Of a stretch of 64,000 nucleotides of DNA, positions 23,278 through 34,119 are shown in pieces. The translations under genes were made by a program, and so were the position numbers. The notes beneath the pieces are model-generated. The model was not told the DNA's origin. It saw nothing but the letters and a program-made list of their open reading frames with translations, and did no database searches. The stretch lies in contig NTMA01000080.1 of NCBI GenBank assembly GCA_002917075.1, forward strand, positions 1-64,000. Direction: 5' to 3'. Source of the DNA: Hawksworthiomyces lignivorus (Eukaryota > Ascomycota > Sordariomycetes > Ophiostomatales > Ophiostomataceae). Each line of letters begins with the position of its first letter. Within the stretch, counting starts at the first letter, position 1.

Positions 23278-26218
23278 TGATAGCAGGGAATGGCACTGCC
23301 GGCGGTGCTGCAGCAGCTTCTGCTGCCTCGACTAAGGCTATGAACGGAGCGGCGGTCGCGGACACGGAGGCGGCAGCGGCCGCAGATGCCGCAAAGTTTC
23401 ACCACCCTTACACCCCCTACGACGTCCAGATGCAGTTCATGCGCACGGTGTACGACGTCTGCGAGCAGGGCCAGGGCCAGGTAGGCATCCTCGAGTCTCC
23501 CACAGGCACCGGCAAGTCGCTGTCGCTGATCTGCGGCGCCCTCACCTGGCTGCGCCAGCACAAGCGCCGCCGCTACGAGGCCTCTCTGGGCGAGGCTAAG
23601 GCCAAGTTCAGCGAAGAGCCCGACTGGGTCGTCGAGCAGATGCTGCGGCAGCGCCGTGCCGAGCTCGCCGGTCAATGGGCACGCCGGGAGGCACGGCTGG
23701 CGGCGGCCCGGCGGCGCGAGCAGGCGGCGGATGCAGCGCATGCAACCGAAGGGTCCAGGGGGGCAAAACGGCGAAGGGTAGACGGCGCCAAGACCAAGAT
23801 CGAAGACGAAGAAGACGAGTTTCTGATAGGGGACGACGCTGGCGTGGACGACAATGACCGGCTGTCGTGGTTCTCGCAGGAGACGCGGGCCATGATGGAG
23901 AAGGCAGGTCTGGTTGCCGGCAAGAGAGGTGCCGGCGACGACGAGGACGAGGAGGAAGATGGGTTTCAAGACGATATTAAAGTGAGGGGCTACTTTCTTT
24001 TTTCTTGGTTTTGGTTTTCTGGTCTGTTTTGCTGACTCTTTAGATTTACTACGCCTCTCGCACGCATTCCCAACTGACACAATTCATCAACGAGCTGCGT
24101 CGGCCACAGTTCCCATCGTCGCTACCCGAAGGAGCGTCCAAGGCCGAAGGGACTGAGGATGGCAGCACCGAGGGGATCAAGCACATCCCTCTGTCCTCGC
24201 GCCAGCGACTATGCATCAACCCGTCGGTCTCGCGCCTCGGGTCTGTGGCCGCCATCAACGATCGCTGCGCCGAGCTGCAGAAGCCCAAGAAGAAGAGCGA
24301 CGGCGACGGCAAGGACGGCAAGAGATGCGCCTACATGGTGAGCGCCGAGAACAAGGCGGCCACGCACCAGTTCCGCGACGCGGCACTGGCCACGCTGCCC
24401 GACATCGAGGACCTGTTCCGGCTGGGCAAGACGCTGCGCGTGTGCCCGTACTACGCGTCGCGCACGGCCGTGCCCGGCGCCGAGATCATCACGCTGCCGT
24501 ACCCGCTGCTGCTCCAGCGCGAGGCTCGCGAGGCGCTCGGCATCCAGCTCGACCGCGGCAGCAGCATCGTCATCGTGGACGAGGCCCACAACATTATGGA
24601 CGCCGTCGCCGGCGTGCACGCCGCGGCCGTCACGCTGCGCGAGCTGCGGCGCGCCCGCCGCCTGCTCGAGGTGTACGTGCGCCGCTTCGGCAAGAAGCTC
24701 AAGGGCGAGAGCCGCGTGTCCGTGGGCCAGCTAGGCCGCGTGATCCAGGGCCTGAGCGCCTGGCTCGAGGACGCCCTGGCGCGCAGCGGCGGCGACGCCC
24801 AGGGCGTCGTCGACCCCTCGGTGCTCCTAAAGCACAAGGGCGCCGACCAGATCAATCTCTTCTCGCTGGTCAAGTACATCCAGGCGTCCAAGCTCGCCTA
24901 CAAGGTGGAGAGCTACGTGGCCTACATCGAAGAAGAGGAGGTCGGTAGCGCGGCGGCGGAGCAGGGAAAGGCGCCCAGCCCTGTCCTGCACACGCTCACC
25001 AGCTTCCTCCTGGCGCTGACGAACCTGAGCAGCGAGGGCCGCATCTTCTTTGAGAAGCTGCCGCCGCCGCCGCCGTCTTCTTCTGCCTCGGCCGCCACGG
25101 CCGCCGCCACGCCAGACATCAAGCTGTCCTACCTCCTGCTCTCCCCCACCCACGCCTTCTCGTCCATCGCCGCGTCGGCGCGCGCCGTCATCTTGGCCGG
25201 CGGCACCATGTCTCCGTTTGCCGACTACCGCATGCATCTGTTCCCGCAGCTGCCCCCTGAGAAAATCACCACGCTCAGCTGCGGGCATGTCATCCCCGCT
25301 GCCAACCTGTGCGTGTGGACGCTGGCGTCGATGCGATCGCAGGGAGGCGCTTCGGCTCCGGCTCCGGCAGCTGGCGCCCCCTCCACGTTCGACTTCAGCT
25401 TTCAGAAACGGAGCAATTCTGGCATGGTCCGCGACCTGGGCATGGCCCTCCTGAATCTCTGCACCGTTGTCCCGGACGGCGTGGTCGTATTCTTCCCGAG
25501 CTACGGCTACCTCGATGAGGTCGTCAAGATGTGGCAAGGGGGCGGCGGCGGCGGCGCACCTGCCTCTGGAGGCATGACGCTCTGGGACCGCCTCCAGGCG
25601 AAAAAGGCCGTCTTTCGCGAGACCAGGGGCGGCTCCAGCGATGAGATTCTTGCCGCCTATGCGGACGCGATTTTGGGTCTGGCAGAGACGTCGTCGACGA
25701 CAACGACAAAGAAGCCATCTGCTCAGACACAGCCGACCGGCGGCGGCGGCACCGCCCGCGGCGCCCTCCTGCTCAGCGTCGTGGGCGGCAAGATGAGCGA
25801 GGGCATCAATTTTACCGACCGGCTGGGCCGGTGCGTCGTCATCGTGGGGCTGCCGTTCCCCAACCTGCACTCGCCCGAGTGGAAGGCCCGCATGGAATAC
25901 GTGGAGGGCGCCGCGGCCAAGGTGGCCGACGGCAGCGCGGCTTCATCCGCCGCCTCCTCCGCCGGCGGCGGCGGTGCCGGGCGCGACTTTTACGAGAACG
26001 CTTGCATGCGCGCCGTCAACCAGTCTATCGGCCGCGCCATCCGCCACCGCGGTGACTACGCCGCCATCGTGCTCGCCGACCGCCGCTTCGCCACCGACCG
26101 CATCCACGCCAAGCTGCCGGCCTGGATCCGCGCGGGCATGGTCCCCGGCAGCCAGGACAAGGGCCTGTCGGGAATGATGACCGAGATAGGCCGCTTCTTC
26201 AAGGAAAAGAAGAAGTAG
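23274..26218 (+). CDS. CHL1: ATP-dependent DNA helicase CHL1 (DDX11 family)
   Basis: Superfamily 2 iron-sulfur helicase acting in sister-chromatid cohesion and replication-fork stability in the nucleus. It is 960 aa from two exons, 23274-23981 and 24044-26218. The 62-base T-rich intron joins DDIK to [14 protein letters not shown] (motif Ia). Motifs in order: PYDVQMQFM (Q-like), Walker [13 protein letters not shown], and the Fe-S cysteines in RLCIN, RCAEL, RCAYM and RVCPYY. The DEAH box VDEAHN follows, then [21 protein letters not shown] (motif V) and [15 protein letters not shown] (motif VI). The N-terminus has an Ala-rich lead, and a charged Arg/Glu-rich insert separates motifs I and Ia, as in other Chl1 proteins. 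Gly/Ala/Ser-rich low-complexity loops occur near residues 600, 790 and 880. All key residues are present. The long minus-strand frames across it are shadows of the GC-rich coding strand. Confidence 0.95.
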
Positions 26219-26872
26219 ACTTTGTGGAATAGCAGATAGAAATATGAAAAATGTCAACATTAACATGCGCTTCTTTCATCGTCCCTAACAAGCATACATA
26301 GTCTTTCTTAAGAGAATTCGTTCTTCCACAAAAGGGTCCGTCTGGGGTGTGGCGGTCGCCGATCTGTGCACACCCAGCGCCATGGAGCTGATCCTTGGAG
26401 CCCACCAAAGAACCTTACTTAACTCTTTTTTGGGGCTCTCCGCCGGCCAACCATCCGAAATCAACCCAACAATGTATTTTGCCTGGGCCTTGTGCTCCGG
26501 CATGGCTTCCACCATGGCACTAGTTTCTCCTTCCTATACTTCACATCACTAATGCACTGTGTTCCGGTATCTGCTTTCTTTTCATCCCAGCGTGGAGAGG
26601 CTAGGCTGTTAGGGTCTTGCGTCAAGGCCTGTTTCCCCCCTTTTCCTGCGCCCGTTAAAACAGCAGCTCTAATGAGCGGGATTTCTACAGTCGCGACAGC
26701 GTTCTGCTGTCATAGACTAGATGTGGTGTGATGTGTAGCTTTGTTGAGCGACGATGAGGAACGCTGACGGAAATATCTCTACACATGCCTGCCCTATCGA
26801 TTCCGCGCTTTGTGACTTTTATTCAAAGCCTCTAGGCGGAAAGAGGGTTTGTTCCATACTCCTCATACTCAT
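26219..26872. other. intergenic region, nothing specific seen
   Basis: 3' flank of CHL1. Several short frames on both strands, none family-like. This is the start of the accessory part of the window. Confidence 0.5.
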
Positions 26873-27302
26873 ATCATCTTGACTTGCTCATACTTACCCT
26901 ACATGCAAAGCGTGATTGCGAGGTTATTTCGAGTAACGAGTGTGTCAGGGTGTTCGGTTCCTAGCACCTTTGTACGCAACTCTAATGTCTGCCGGCCCAT
27001 TGCCTCGGCCTGTTCGTATTTGTTTTGCATGCGGAGCGTGATTGTGAGATTATTTCGAGTATTGAGCGTATATGGATGCTCGGCTCCTAGCACCGCTGTA
27101 CACAGCTGGAGAGTCTGCCGACCTATAGCCTCAGCCTGCTCAAACTCGTTCTGCATGCGGAGCGTAATTGCAAGGCTATTTCGAGTATCGAGTGTATCGG
27201 GTGCTCGGCTCCTTGCACCTTTGTACAAAGCTCTAGCGTCTGCCGGACCATGGCCTCGGCCTGCTCATACTTGCCTTGCATACGGAGTGTGGTTGCGAGG
27301 CT
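26873..27302 (-). pseudogene. relic of a kinesin-light-chain-type TPR array
   Basis: Three to four tandem 42-residue (126-base) repeats, read on the minus strand. Each carries a variant of RNNLAITLRMQ, KYEQAEAMGRQTLEL and VLGxEHPDTL, the TPR_10/TPR_12 unit common at the C-terminus of fungal NLR-like and kinesin-light-chain-like proteins. The first repeat (to about 27215) is one base out of frame with the next. A TAG lies near 26898, beyond which one further piece (GKYEQ) can still be read. No NACHT or NB-ARC partner domain is visible nearby. It is a decayed fragment, not a gene. Confidence 0.8.
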
Positions 27303-27921
27303 ATCTTGAACACAAGGACTCCAAGTACCCGACCTCCATGACTAGGGTTGGCCAGTCCCGTGGTCCACCCCGCTGCGGAAGCGGGGGTCCCGGAGGAGTC
27401 ACCCTCACCGTCCTCGCCGGCCGAGTTGTCTCCGACCGAGCCGATGTGTGCACGGTATCGTCCTGCATGGATAACTCTCCAGTTATCCAGTGTCATTCCA
27501 GAGTTCCTCGAAATAGACAAGAAAAGTGTCCCGTGCAGACTTTCATGGATGATTGATTGGATTGCGATGACGAGGACGCGGGACGAGCCACAGTACCGCC
27601 GAAAGCGAAATCGTCGCCGCAGCCGCTCGCGCTCGTGAATAATTCTGACGAAGTCGTCGACGGAGACATCTAGTGTTCGCACGATGATAGTTAGAGAAAG
27701 GCAAGTATGCATGACAGGGAAATACGTACCAATGCACACAAATCAGTCACAGAAAGAATATCGCTCCGCCCATACACGTCGTCTATAGCGGCAATAAGGG
27801 CTTCTACATCAGTAAACTCGATAGTCAAGTCTGATCCAGCTGACAATCCTTCTGGCGTAGCGACGTAGCTTGGGAAAGGTGTGGCACACTCCTGCCTGGG
27901 GTGGCGATGCAAGACGTCCAT
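27301..27921 (-). pseudogene. broken member of an expanded fungal orphan family
   Basis: Exon 1 (27921-27727) encodes MDVLHRHPRQECATPFPSY and DLTIEFTDVEALIAAIDDVY. A 57-base intron (GTATTT..CACTAG) leads to VSVDDFVRIIHERERLRRRF and YCGSSRVLVIAI. From memory this matches a lineage-expanded family of filamentous fungi with no known function. After GEGDSS the frame is lost: the family's usual DWPTLV-type segment followed by GY is present, but in the +1 frame (about 27360-27320). The reading then hits TAG at 27303, exactly where the TPR relic begins. The loss of one base near 27388 explains the break. The family ends abruptly, so a deletion may have joined it to the TPR fragment. Confidence 0.6.
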
Positions 27922-28535
27922 GATAGAGTCGTATCTATCAAATGTTGCTATTGAGAACTTGTCGTAGCTGGTCTGATGAATGAAACTCTTGGGTTATGGC
28001 TACGCACAAGATGGTGACGGCCCTGCTACAAGGATGGAGAGAGGCAGCTAGCTAGGAGAAAGGAAAAATTAAAGATGTTCATGAGAAAACGAAAAAGTGA
28101 ACAGTATGAGGCAGAATTTGACTGTTTGCATACTTGCTATAGCTAATTTTTCTCGGGTATGCTAAAAACAATGTGATATGTAAGTGGGTGCTCTTTGCAA
28201 ACAAAACCAGAAGGGTGAGAACTTACGCCGTAGTTGGCGTTTGTTGTTTGCCATAAGGCAACACCCACCCTTTCGAATCACCGCCCTTTCAGATCAGTCG
28301 AAATCCAGCTTTTACACTAAATCATCAATTTCTACGCGCATCCTCATAACCCTATAAAAAAAAATAAGATAAATACTTTTAAGTTTTCTATTATTTCTTT
28401 GTATACTTCACCAACGGCAGGCCTGCTCAGATACAGATGCAGATTTCCATCTTCATGATCACAATGTACAGCAAAAGTCTAACGAAGGGCAATAGAGAGT
28501 GATCCGTAGACTGCTACTCTATCATTTGATCACTG
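27922..28535. other. AT-rich intergenic region, nothing specific seen
   Basis: Upstream side of the orphan-family relic and 3' flank of the HET gene. No supported frame. Confidence 0.5.
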
Positions 28536-30203
28536 TCACTTTGTCTTTTTTGTCCTTTGGCTGCTCTGTCCTTTAGAAATCTCAAACGACAAGGAGTATA
28601 TGGGTGTGGTGGTCGATACATCTTTTACTAGTTCCAATTGCATTGTGGCTTTTATAGTATATTTCACTTCAGAGACAATCACCTCAAAGTGATCCGTTAA
28701 GTCCTTAATTTCGGGGTATTCCCACATCAAGTCTCCCATGCGAAATCTCTCGGTGGCGTTTAGAGGCCGGAACAGATACCTTGCAAGCCGGCCGTATCGC
28801 TTCCGGTCATCTGGATTAAATATAAGACAGGCTCCAGGCTTGGCAAGACGGTCGTACAGCACTACGGATGAAATTTTAACACTGGCATCAGGGACGCGGA
28901 GTCGAAACATCAAGACTTGAACGATGTGATTTACAGATCCGAAAAATATGGACTTGGAATCATCCCAAAGCGCCTCTGGGATAGCTTTAGTGGGCCTCCA
29001 GTCTGGTTGGTTGGGAGGTACGACGAAGCTGATCTGTGAGATTTTGGTCAGATCGATCGATTTTGTCGTCTTAGGAGGATCCGTGGCGATATATATCTCC
29101 GTCGATCGCATTCCAGCTCTTCTTCCCTTGGAAGTTTCACTGAATGGCATACGCCCGTCACGAAAGAAGTACCCAGAACCAACCATGATAAGAAAGACCC
29201 CTATTGGTTTCACAGGATCGCCTCCTAGCCGCAAAAAATAGCGTAGGGATTTGGCGTCCGTCTCATCACATTGGTATTTCCAAAGAGAAATCGTCATACG
29301 CAGGCCCTTGTTGTTGAGAGTAAATTCCGAGTGGGAAAATGCAGGGCTGAATTTTTCGACATGCACACTCTCGAGGAAGGCGGCAGGAGATGGAGCGAGA
29401 ATCGAGCAGTACTTGAATTCTTCTTTCGGGTTCCACGCAAAGACGGTAAGGTCATTGGTCGACTTTATGATCTCTTCCTGAAGCCGGCGGAAGGCCTTCT
29501 TGCCTTCACCGTAGATGAGTGGCATGTTCACATCGAAAATCCCCAGGAGGCAGTACGCTTCATCTTCGGTCCGTGTCGTATGCCTGCGAGCAGCCCAAGA
29601 CATGCGATGAGCGATAGAATAGGACTTGAGGAAGTCGGGACTCGAGTTGCCCGTCAGAACATCGCGATCGATGCCGGTGATCTCGGAGATCTTATCGCGA
29701 AATTCGTCCCTTGACCCACAATAGTTCCACTTTTGATCTAAGAAGTGGACGCGCCGCGGTGCGACTAATTCTTGCAGGGTCCAACCTCGAGTGAACCAAC
29801 GGCATTTCACAAGATTGTTAAGCGTTGCTGCTTTATCACATGGGGCCAGATCAGAAAGGTAGACGTAGCAGATTTCTGCGTTCTGATACCATCTGAACAT
29901 CGAGTTAATGCTCTCTGTTAACTCTGCGCTGCTGGATTTGTCGATGCAGCACGTATCAACCCAGACATGCTCCAACTTGGTGTCGAGAGCCTGAGCCAGG
30001 CGGCATGTCTCTTCAATCTTGCTGAAGCCGGGCTTGGTTCTGGCAGAGTCTAAAGTTGCATCTTGAAAGGACACCTCCGAGTCGATATCCCCCCAGGTAT
30101 GCGAGAGTATAGCGTATTTGATTTCGGAGCTTTCATAGACATCCTCAAAGCAGACAATGCTGGTCTCAACGAGCTTTCCTGCGTTGATTAATCTCATGCT
30201 CAA
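28536..30203 (-). CDS. HET-domain protein (heterokaryon incompatibility)
   Basis: A 555-aa protein with a full N-terminal HET domain (PF06985), which triggers cell death after non-self fusion in several fungi. Visible HET blocks are YAILSHTWGD (residues 30-40), VWVDTCCIDKSSSAELTES, WYQNAEICYVYLSDL and CRWFTRGWTLQELVAPRRV. A HET-E/HET-D-like extension follows, with SIAHRMSWAARRHTTRTEDE, AYCLLGIFDVNMPLIYGEG and AFRRLQEEIIKSTNDLTVFAW. The C-terminal third has no NACHT, WD40 or ankyrin region, so any partner would act in trans. Two near starts exist (30203 and 30197); MRLIN at 30197 is the more usual beginning. The frame is intact without introns. A 140-base segment just upstream is duplicated at 35139-35283. 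Confidence 0.93.
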   Translation of the reverse strand: MSMRLINAGKLVETSIVCFEDVYESSEIKYAILSHTWGDIDSEVSFQDATLDSARTKPGFSKIEETCRLAQALDTKLEHVWVDTCCIDKSSSAELTESINSMFRWYQNAEICYVYLSDLAPCDKAATLNNLVKCRWFTRGWTLQELVAPRRVHFLDQKWNYCGSRDEFRDKISEITGIDRDVLTGNSSPDFLKSYSIAHRMSWAARRHTTRTEDEAYCLLGIFDVNMPLIYGEGKKAFRRLQEEIIKSTNDLTVFAWNPKEEFKYCSILAPSPAAFLESVHVEKFSPAFSHSEFTLNNKGLRMTISLWKYQCDETDAKSLRYFLRLGGDPVKPIGVFLIMVGSGYFFRDGRMPFSETSKGRRAGMRSTEIYIATDPPKTTKSIDLTKISQISFVVPPNQPDWRPTKAIPEALWDDSKSIFFGSVNHIVQVLMFRLRVPDASVKISSVVLYDRLAKPGACLIFNPDDRKRYGRLARYLFRPLNATERFRMGDLMWEYPEIKDLTDHFEVIVSEVKYTIKATMQLELVKDVSTTTPIYSLSFEISKGQSSQRTKKTK

Positions 30204-30820
30204 ATAGTAATACTAGAAGTCTAAAACAAAAAATTAAATTCAATTGAAAATCAAGTAGTGGCCCAAACTGCTATTGATCCTCTGCATGATTCTCTTTTCA
30301 TGGCTGTACTTGAACTGAAGTGATGAAGAGCGGCAACCTGGAATAGGCAGACACGGGTTTTTCTTGCTGGCCTCAAGCGCCACTCTTGGCCTTTACAGCC
30401 GGTTCCCCTCCTGGATGTTGAAGGCTGGTGGGGCACAAAGATGAAGTCCCAGCAATCTTTGCATGAGACTGTTTGACAAAGTCATGTCTCGCTACCATGG
30501 TCAGGTTTCTTCTTCTTCTTCGCCTTTGACTTTTCCTTTCCCCTTCCGCTTCTCAAGTGGATGAATCTGCGTCAGGCGGGTGACGACGTTGATGGAGATT
30601 TGCTGTTTAATAATACCTAGCGCAAAGTGCCCGGCAATGGCCATTAGATCCATATCAAATCAGTAGATCCATTGTCCCACATCACATCGTAGAGCAGCAT
30701 ATTGCGGCTAGGCCCGATCTGAGGAAGCAAAGACGCGAGTTCATTAACTTTTTTTCTTTCATCTCCTTCCCCTTTCATACCCTCTTATTACTTTCATACA
30801 AAGCCACTAACGCTGACCAT
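30204..30820. other. HET promoter side and lectin-relic upstream region
   Basis: Contains the first copy of the 140-bp dispersed repeat (30238-30378). A missing 5' exon of the lectin relic might lie near 30640-30720, but I cannot define it. Confidence 0.45.
30238..30378. repeat. 140-bp dispersed repeat, copy 1 (HET upstream region)
   Basis: Shares long matching blocks with 35139-35283, for example TTGAAAATCAAGTA, TGCATGATT and GGAATAGGCAGACAC, in the same order and orientation. It lies 35 bases upstream of the HET start. Confidence 0.75.
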
Positions 30821-31685
30821 GTGCAGAACAAGGACCTGAGCGTGGGCGAGCTCGTCGACGACTCGGCCGATCCGCCCCCGGTCGTCACCAAGGCCGAAGC
30901 TTTCAGCGTCCTTGGCAAGCAGCATTTCGGCTGGGACTCGGGCGCACCGGGCCGCTGCGGAACCTACGAGTACACGTTTGCCAAGCCGCTGCCCATCGTC
31001 CCCACCATCATATATGGCTTCCGCCCGATCGACGTCGCGCCGGCCGACTAGCCCCGCATCGCCCTCGGCCTGCCCTCCGTCTCGGTGACCGGGTGCGCGG
31101 TGGCGCTCAAGTCGTTCTTGCACCTGACCTGGAGCCTCAACGCCAGCGCGCGGGTCCTGCCCGGCGGCACGATCCCGTTCCGGCACGGCCACGCAGAACG
31201 CTGCTGTGCCTATCACCTTCGCTGCGCCCTTCCAGACCGGGCCGAAAGTCGCTGTGTGGTTCACCAAGGTGTTGATGCCGCGCACGCAGCGCAGCCTCCG
31301 GTGCTACGCCAGCGAGGTCACCGCGCGCGGCATGATGGTGCGCTTCGACACGTGGGGCGGCCACGAGTTCGAGGGCGCGCGCGTGGGGTGGCCCGCATAG
31401 TGCGACGGCAAGACGATGCGGTCGGCGAGCGAGATATTTTGCAAGGGCGAGCCACCCGCGTCCGAGAAGGCGTGGTGCGGCGGCAGCGGCGGCAGCGGCT
31501 TCAGCAGGGTGCCCAAGGCGTTCGCGGCCATCAACCACATGAAAGTCCACGAGAGCGGCTACAGGTGGCTGCGCATGTACGCGAACTGCGAGTGGGCCAC
31601 CAGAGACCGGGTGCGGTGGAACGGCGGGACGTGGCTGGACACGCCGATGGAGTCGGTGGGCTCCTGCTGGATCGCGGTCGAGTAG
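30821..31685 (+). pseudogene. broken H-type lectin domain protein
   Basis: Plus-strand relic of a lectin of the H-type (Helix pomatia agglutinin-like, PF09458) family, which binds GalNAc-type sugars. The reading begins after a TGTGCAG acceptor-like site at 30826 with NKDLSVGELVDDS, then FGWDSGAPGRCGTYEY. It meets TAG at 31049-31051, continues in the same frame (RIALGLPSVSVTG) and shifts by one base near 31190. The lectin core VPITFAAPFQTGPKVAVWF and VTARGMMVRFDTWGGH follows to a second TAG at 31398-31400. A C-terminal piece runs 31416-31685 (NHMKVHESGYRWLRMYAN) to a final stop. Two stops and at least one shift mean it cannot make a full protein. GC-rich codon use contrasts with its AT-rich flanks, which suggests fairly recent loss. 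Confidence 0.7.
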
Positions 31686-32312
31686 TGTCGACCTCATCAT
31701 GGCAGAGTGTCCTTTGTCAGAGGCAGAAGTCGGTATCTCATGCGGCGGCACTGCTGCAGAATATATCGTTCATCTACACTTTGCTCGTCGAGATCGCGCG
31801 CCCCAAGGGCGTCGATGCTGGTTTGGCAGACTGCAATCTCAGACTTGGACGACCAGAGCTAGGAACGTAACTGTGCGCCGAACAGAGGCGGTTTGTCACA
31901 ACTGCAGCACAGGCTGGCGCCAAGTTGGTGGGCTCCAGCATGCTCGCCATCTCTTTGCCGCGATCTTACCGTTCCCCTCCGTACATGGTAGCCCAACAAA
32001 TCCGGATGTAGTAAATTTTTTTTTTCTTGCAGAGCTTCTGTACGTAACATGGAGAGCACTGTTGAAAGAAACATTAAAGGTATTAGTCTCAACGACCGGC
32101 GTACGCTATACTACGAATTGTAGCTTTAAAAGGTTATCGTGAGCGCTGTTGCGCGTTATTTAACGCCCTTGTTCATAATGCATTCTGCGGATCGATAGTG
32201 TATAGTAATGGATAAATAAAGATGCGTAGTTGTAGCTCCACGTTGCTTCAATGTGGAACCGGCGTTATGGGTCATCGCCATCGTCACTACAACCCCGTAC
32301 CGCGCGCTACAA
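31686..32312. other. intergenic region, nothing specific seen
   Basis: 3' flank of the lectin relic and of the NTF2-like gene. No supported gene. Confidence 0.5.
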
Positions 32313-32813
32313 TCACAATGCCAACTTCATTGCCCGCTCCTCTACTGGTCGACTATCCATGAAGGTCTTCAGCTCAACAGCCTGGTACTGCGTAGTCTCA
32401 GATCTAGCTTGCGAGCGGAGTTCTAATTCTACAATATTGAACTCATTGACCTCCACGATACGCTGCTCCGGATCATCCTTAAACGTAGTTATGCTGGTGG
32501 TTTCGTACATAACTGTTCGTCGCTGTAGCGGGCTATCGTCGTAGGCAATGTCCCACGCCTTCCGAATGTTATGATGGAAATTTGACAGCTTTGTACTGCG
32601 CATCTCGAACATGTTCGTCAACTGTGCAAGTGTCCCAACGGTTTGACCATTAATAATAAATAAGCCGTCGGGAGCGATCAAAGTTTCCAGCGAATTGACC
32701 TTTGGTTCAAGCGAGTCAAGTGCAGGGATCAGGTTTTGCAAGAAGAGAAGACCAGCAGAGGAAGTAGGGGAGAGGCTCTCAAAAGAGCCAATATGCACAG
32801 AAGTTTCAGGCAT
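32313..32813 (-). CDS. small protein, NTF2/SnoaL-like
   Basis: A 166-aa single-exon gene starting MPETSVHIGSFESL. The pattern is helix-rich at first (FLQNLIPALDSLEPKVNSLE). A block then reads LIAPDGLFIINGQTVGTLAQL, a charged helix with MFEMRSTKLSNFHHNIRKAW, and strands such as RRTVMYETTSITTF and FNIVELELR. This cone-shaped order of helices then long strands is that of NTF2-like (SnoaL) folds, which serve as enzymes or binding modules. No catalytic set can be named. Codon use and lack of stops support a real gene despite the decayed surroundings. Confidence 0.6.
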   Translation of the reverse strand: MPETSVHIGSFESLSPTSSAGLLFLQNLIPALDSLEPKVNSLETLIAPDGLFIINGQTVGTLAQLTNMFEMRSTKLSNFHHNIRKAWDIAYDDSPLQRRTVMYETTSITTFKDDPEQRIVEVNEFNIVELELRSQARSETTQYQAVELKTFMDSRPVEERAMKLAL

Positions 32814-34119
32814 TCTATAGGAATGAAACCTATCTTCATTTATTAATTTTCGGCCTTCAGATGGGTGTTAAGTTTTGACAACTGACGTGAGTCGTATTAT
32901 TAAGAAAGTTAATGTTAACGAACGGATCCCATTCGTTCTAGAGACGTGTAGAGCTGACCTGAGATTGCGAAATAATCTGTATGCTTAGCAGAAACCGAGT
33001 TGAGTAGATTGGTTTGACATTTCTCATATATACCCATTAGACTTGACATCTCCACAAACCAGGCAGCAGGTTCTAGGCAGCAGCCTCGAGGGTCTGTGCA
33101 CAAGCTCAGCTACCAACCAAATCGTGCAATGTCGAAATACTCAAGTCTCCAAGTAGATAAACGTAGTGAGTGTTCTGGCCGCCCACAAGGTAAAAAGCGC
33201 AGACTGTGTAAAGGTGCTTAGCGCCAGTGCAAGAGTGTGTAGGGTCGGTGCTTGGTGCTCTAAGAGGAAATTTTTGGATGAGTACTTTTGTGTGGGATAA
33301 TATTTGAAGAGGAAGTATTTCAGACTGTGAAGCAAGCTATGCAATTTTTTTTATTTCTTTATATTTAAGCTTTTCGAACTTTTAAATATACTTGGCAGTG
33401 ATACTCTCCTTTGTTCGAACATCTGACTCTAAAATCTATTCTATAGCCTGACTAGATAGCTGTGGGCAAACTCATTCTTATTCAGGATAACCTCGATCCG
33501 TTTTGAAGCTTTGATCTTGGTTGTTGCTGCTCTCGTATTCTTCTTATGTTTTTGTGCTATTTCAGGAGCCTCTATCAGATTTGTTTTGTCATTTTATCTC
33601 AGGTATAAGGATAAGAAAGATCGTATATGCTTGAACTGGCGGCCGAAAGTACAGCACAAAGATTCTGTACAGAATAAAGGCAATTTCTTTGTCATATTTT
33701 TTTTTTCGGTTTCTATGTTTGTGCTCTTCTGTTATACGTATATTTATATGACTTCAGTTTATGCTTTGTTTTCTTTTTATCTGTGTTTTGTTCTTTGTAA
33801 CAATTGTTACTGTTCATGCTTGCGTCTTATTGTCTGTCCTCTGGGCGTTCTCTAGCTTTGATGTTGGATTGGATCTCATCTTGTTCACTTGTGACTTACT
33901 CGGTTCATCAAGCACCGCAAATCATTCTGAACAAAGTTTCTTTATCGCAGCTGTCTATATAACAGTCGCTCGTAGCATGTCTCTACAGATGTTCTTTACC
34001 TTTGCTCTATCACAATTAGTTTCTTTTGCCTCCTCTACTTCTCTAAAGAATATAAATATTCACACGAAAACAGCTATATCACATAATCTAGACAATCCAC
34101 CCAAGCACCACAAGCCAAT
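32814..34119. other. 1.3-kb AT-rich intergenic region
   Basis: Short Phe/Leu/Tyr/Cys-rich frames from T-runs (for example 33511-33855) look like non-coding AT-rich DNA. A segment at 33259-33300 resembles 50940-50981. Confidence 0.45.

Noticed and set aside
23169..25870. Long minus-strand frames opposite CHL1
   Set aside because: Shadows of GC-rich codons; no motifs, and CHL1 motifs are complete.
31085..31870. 261-codon plus frame as a gene
   Set aside because: Arg/His-rich off-frame reading of the lectin relic.
33511..33855. 114-codon plus frame as a membrane protein
   Set aside because: Hydrophobicity comes from T-runs in AT-rich non-coding DNA.
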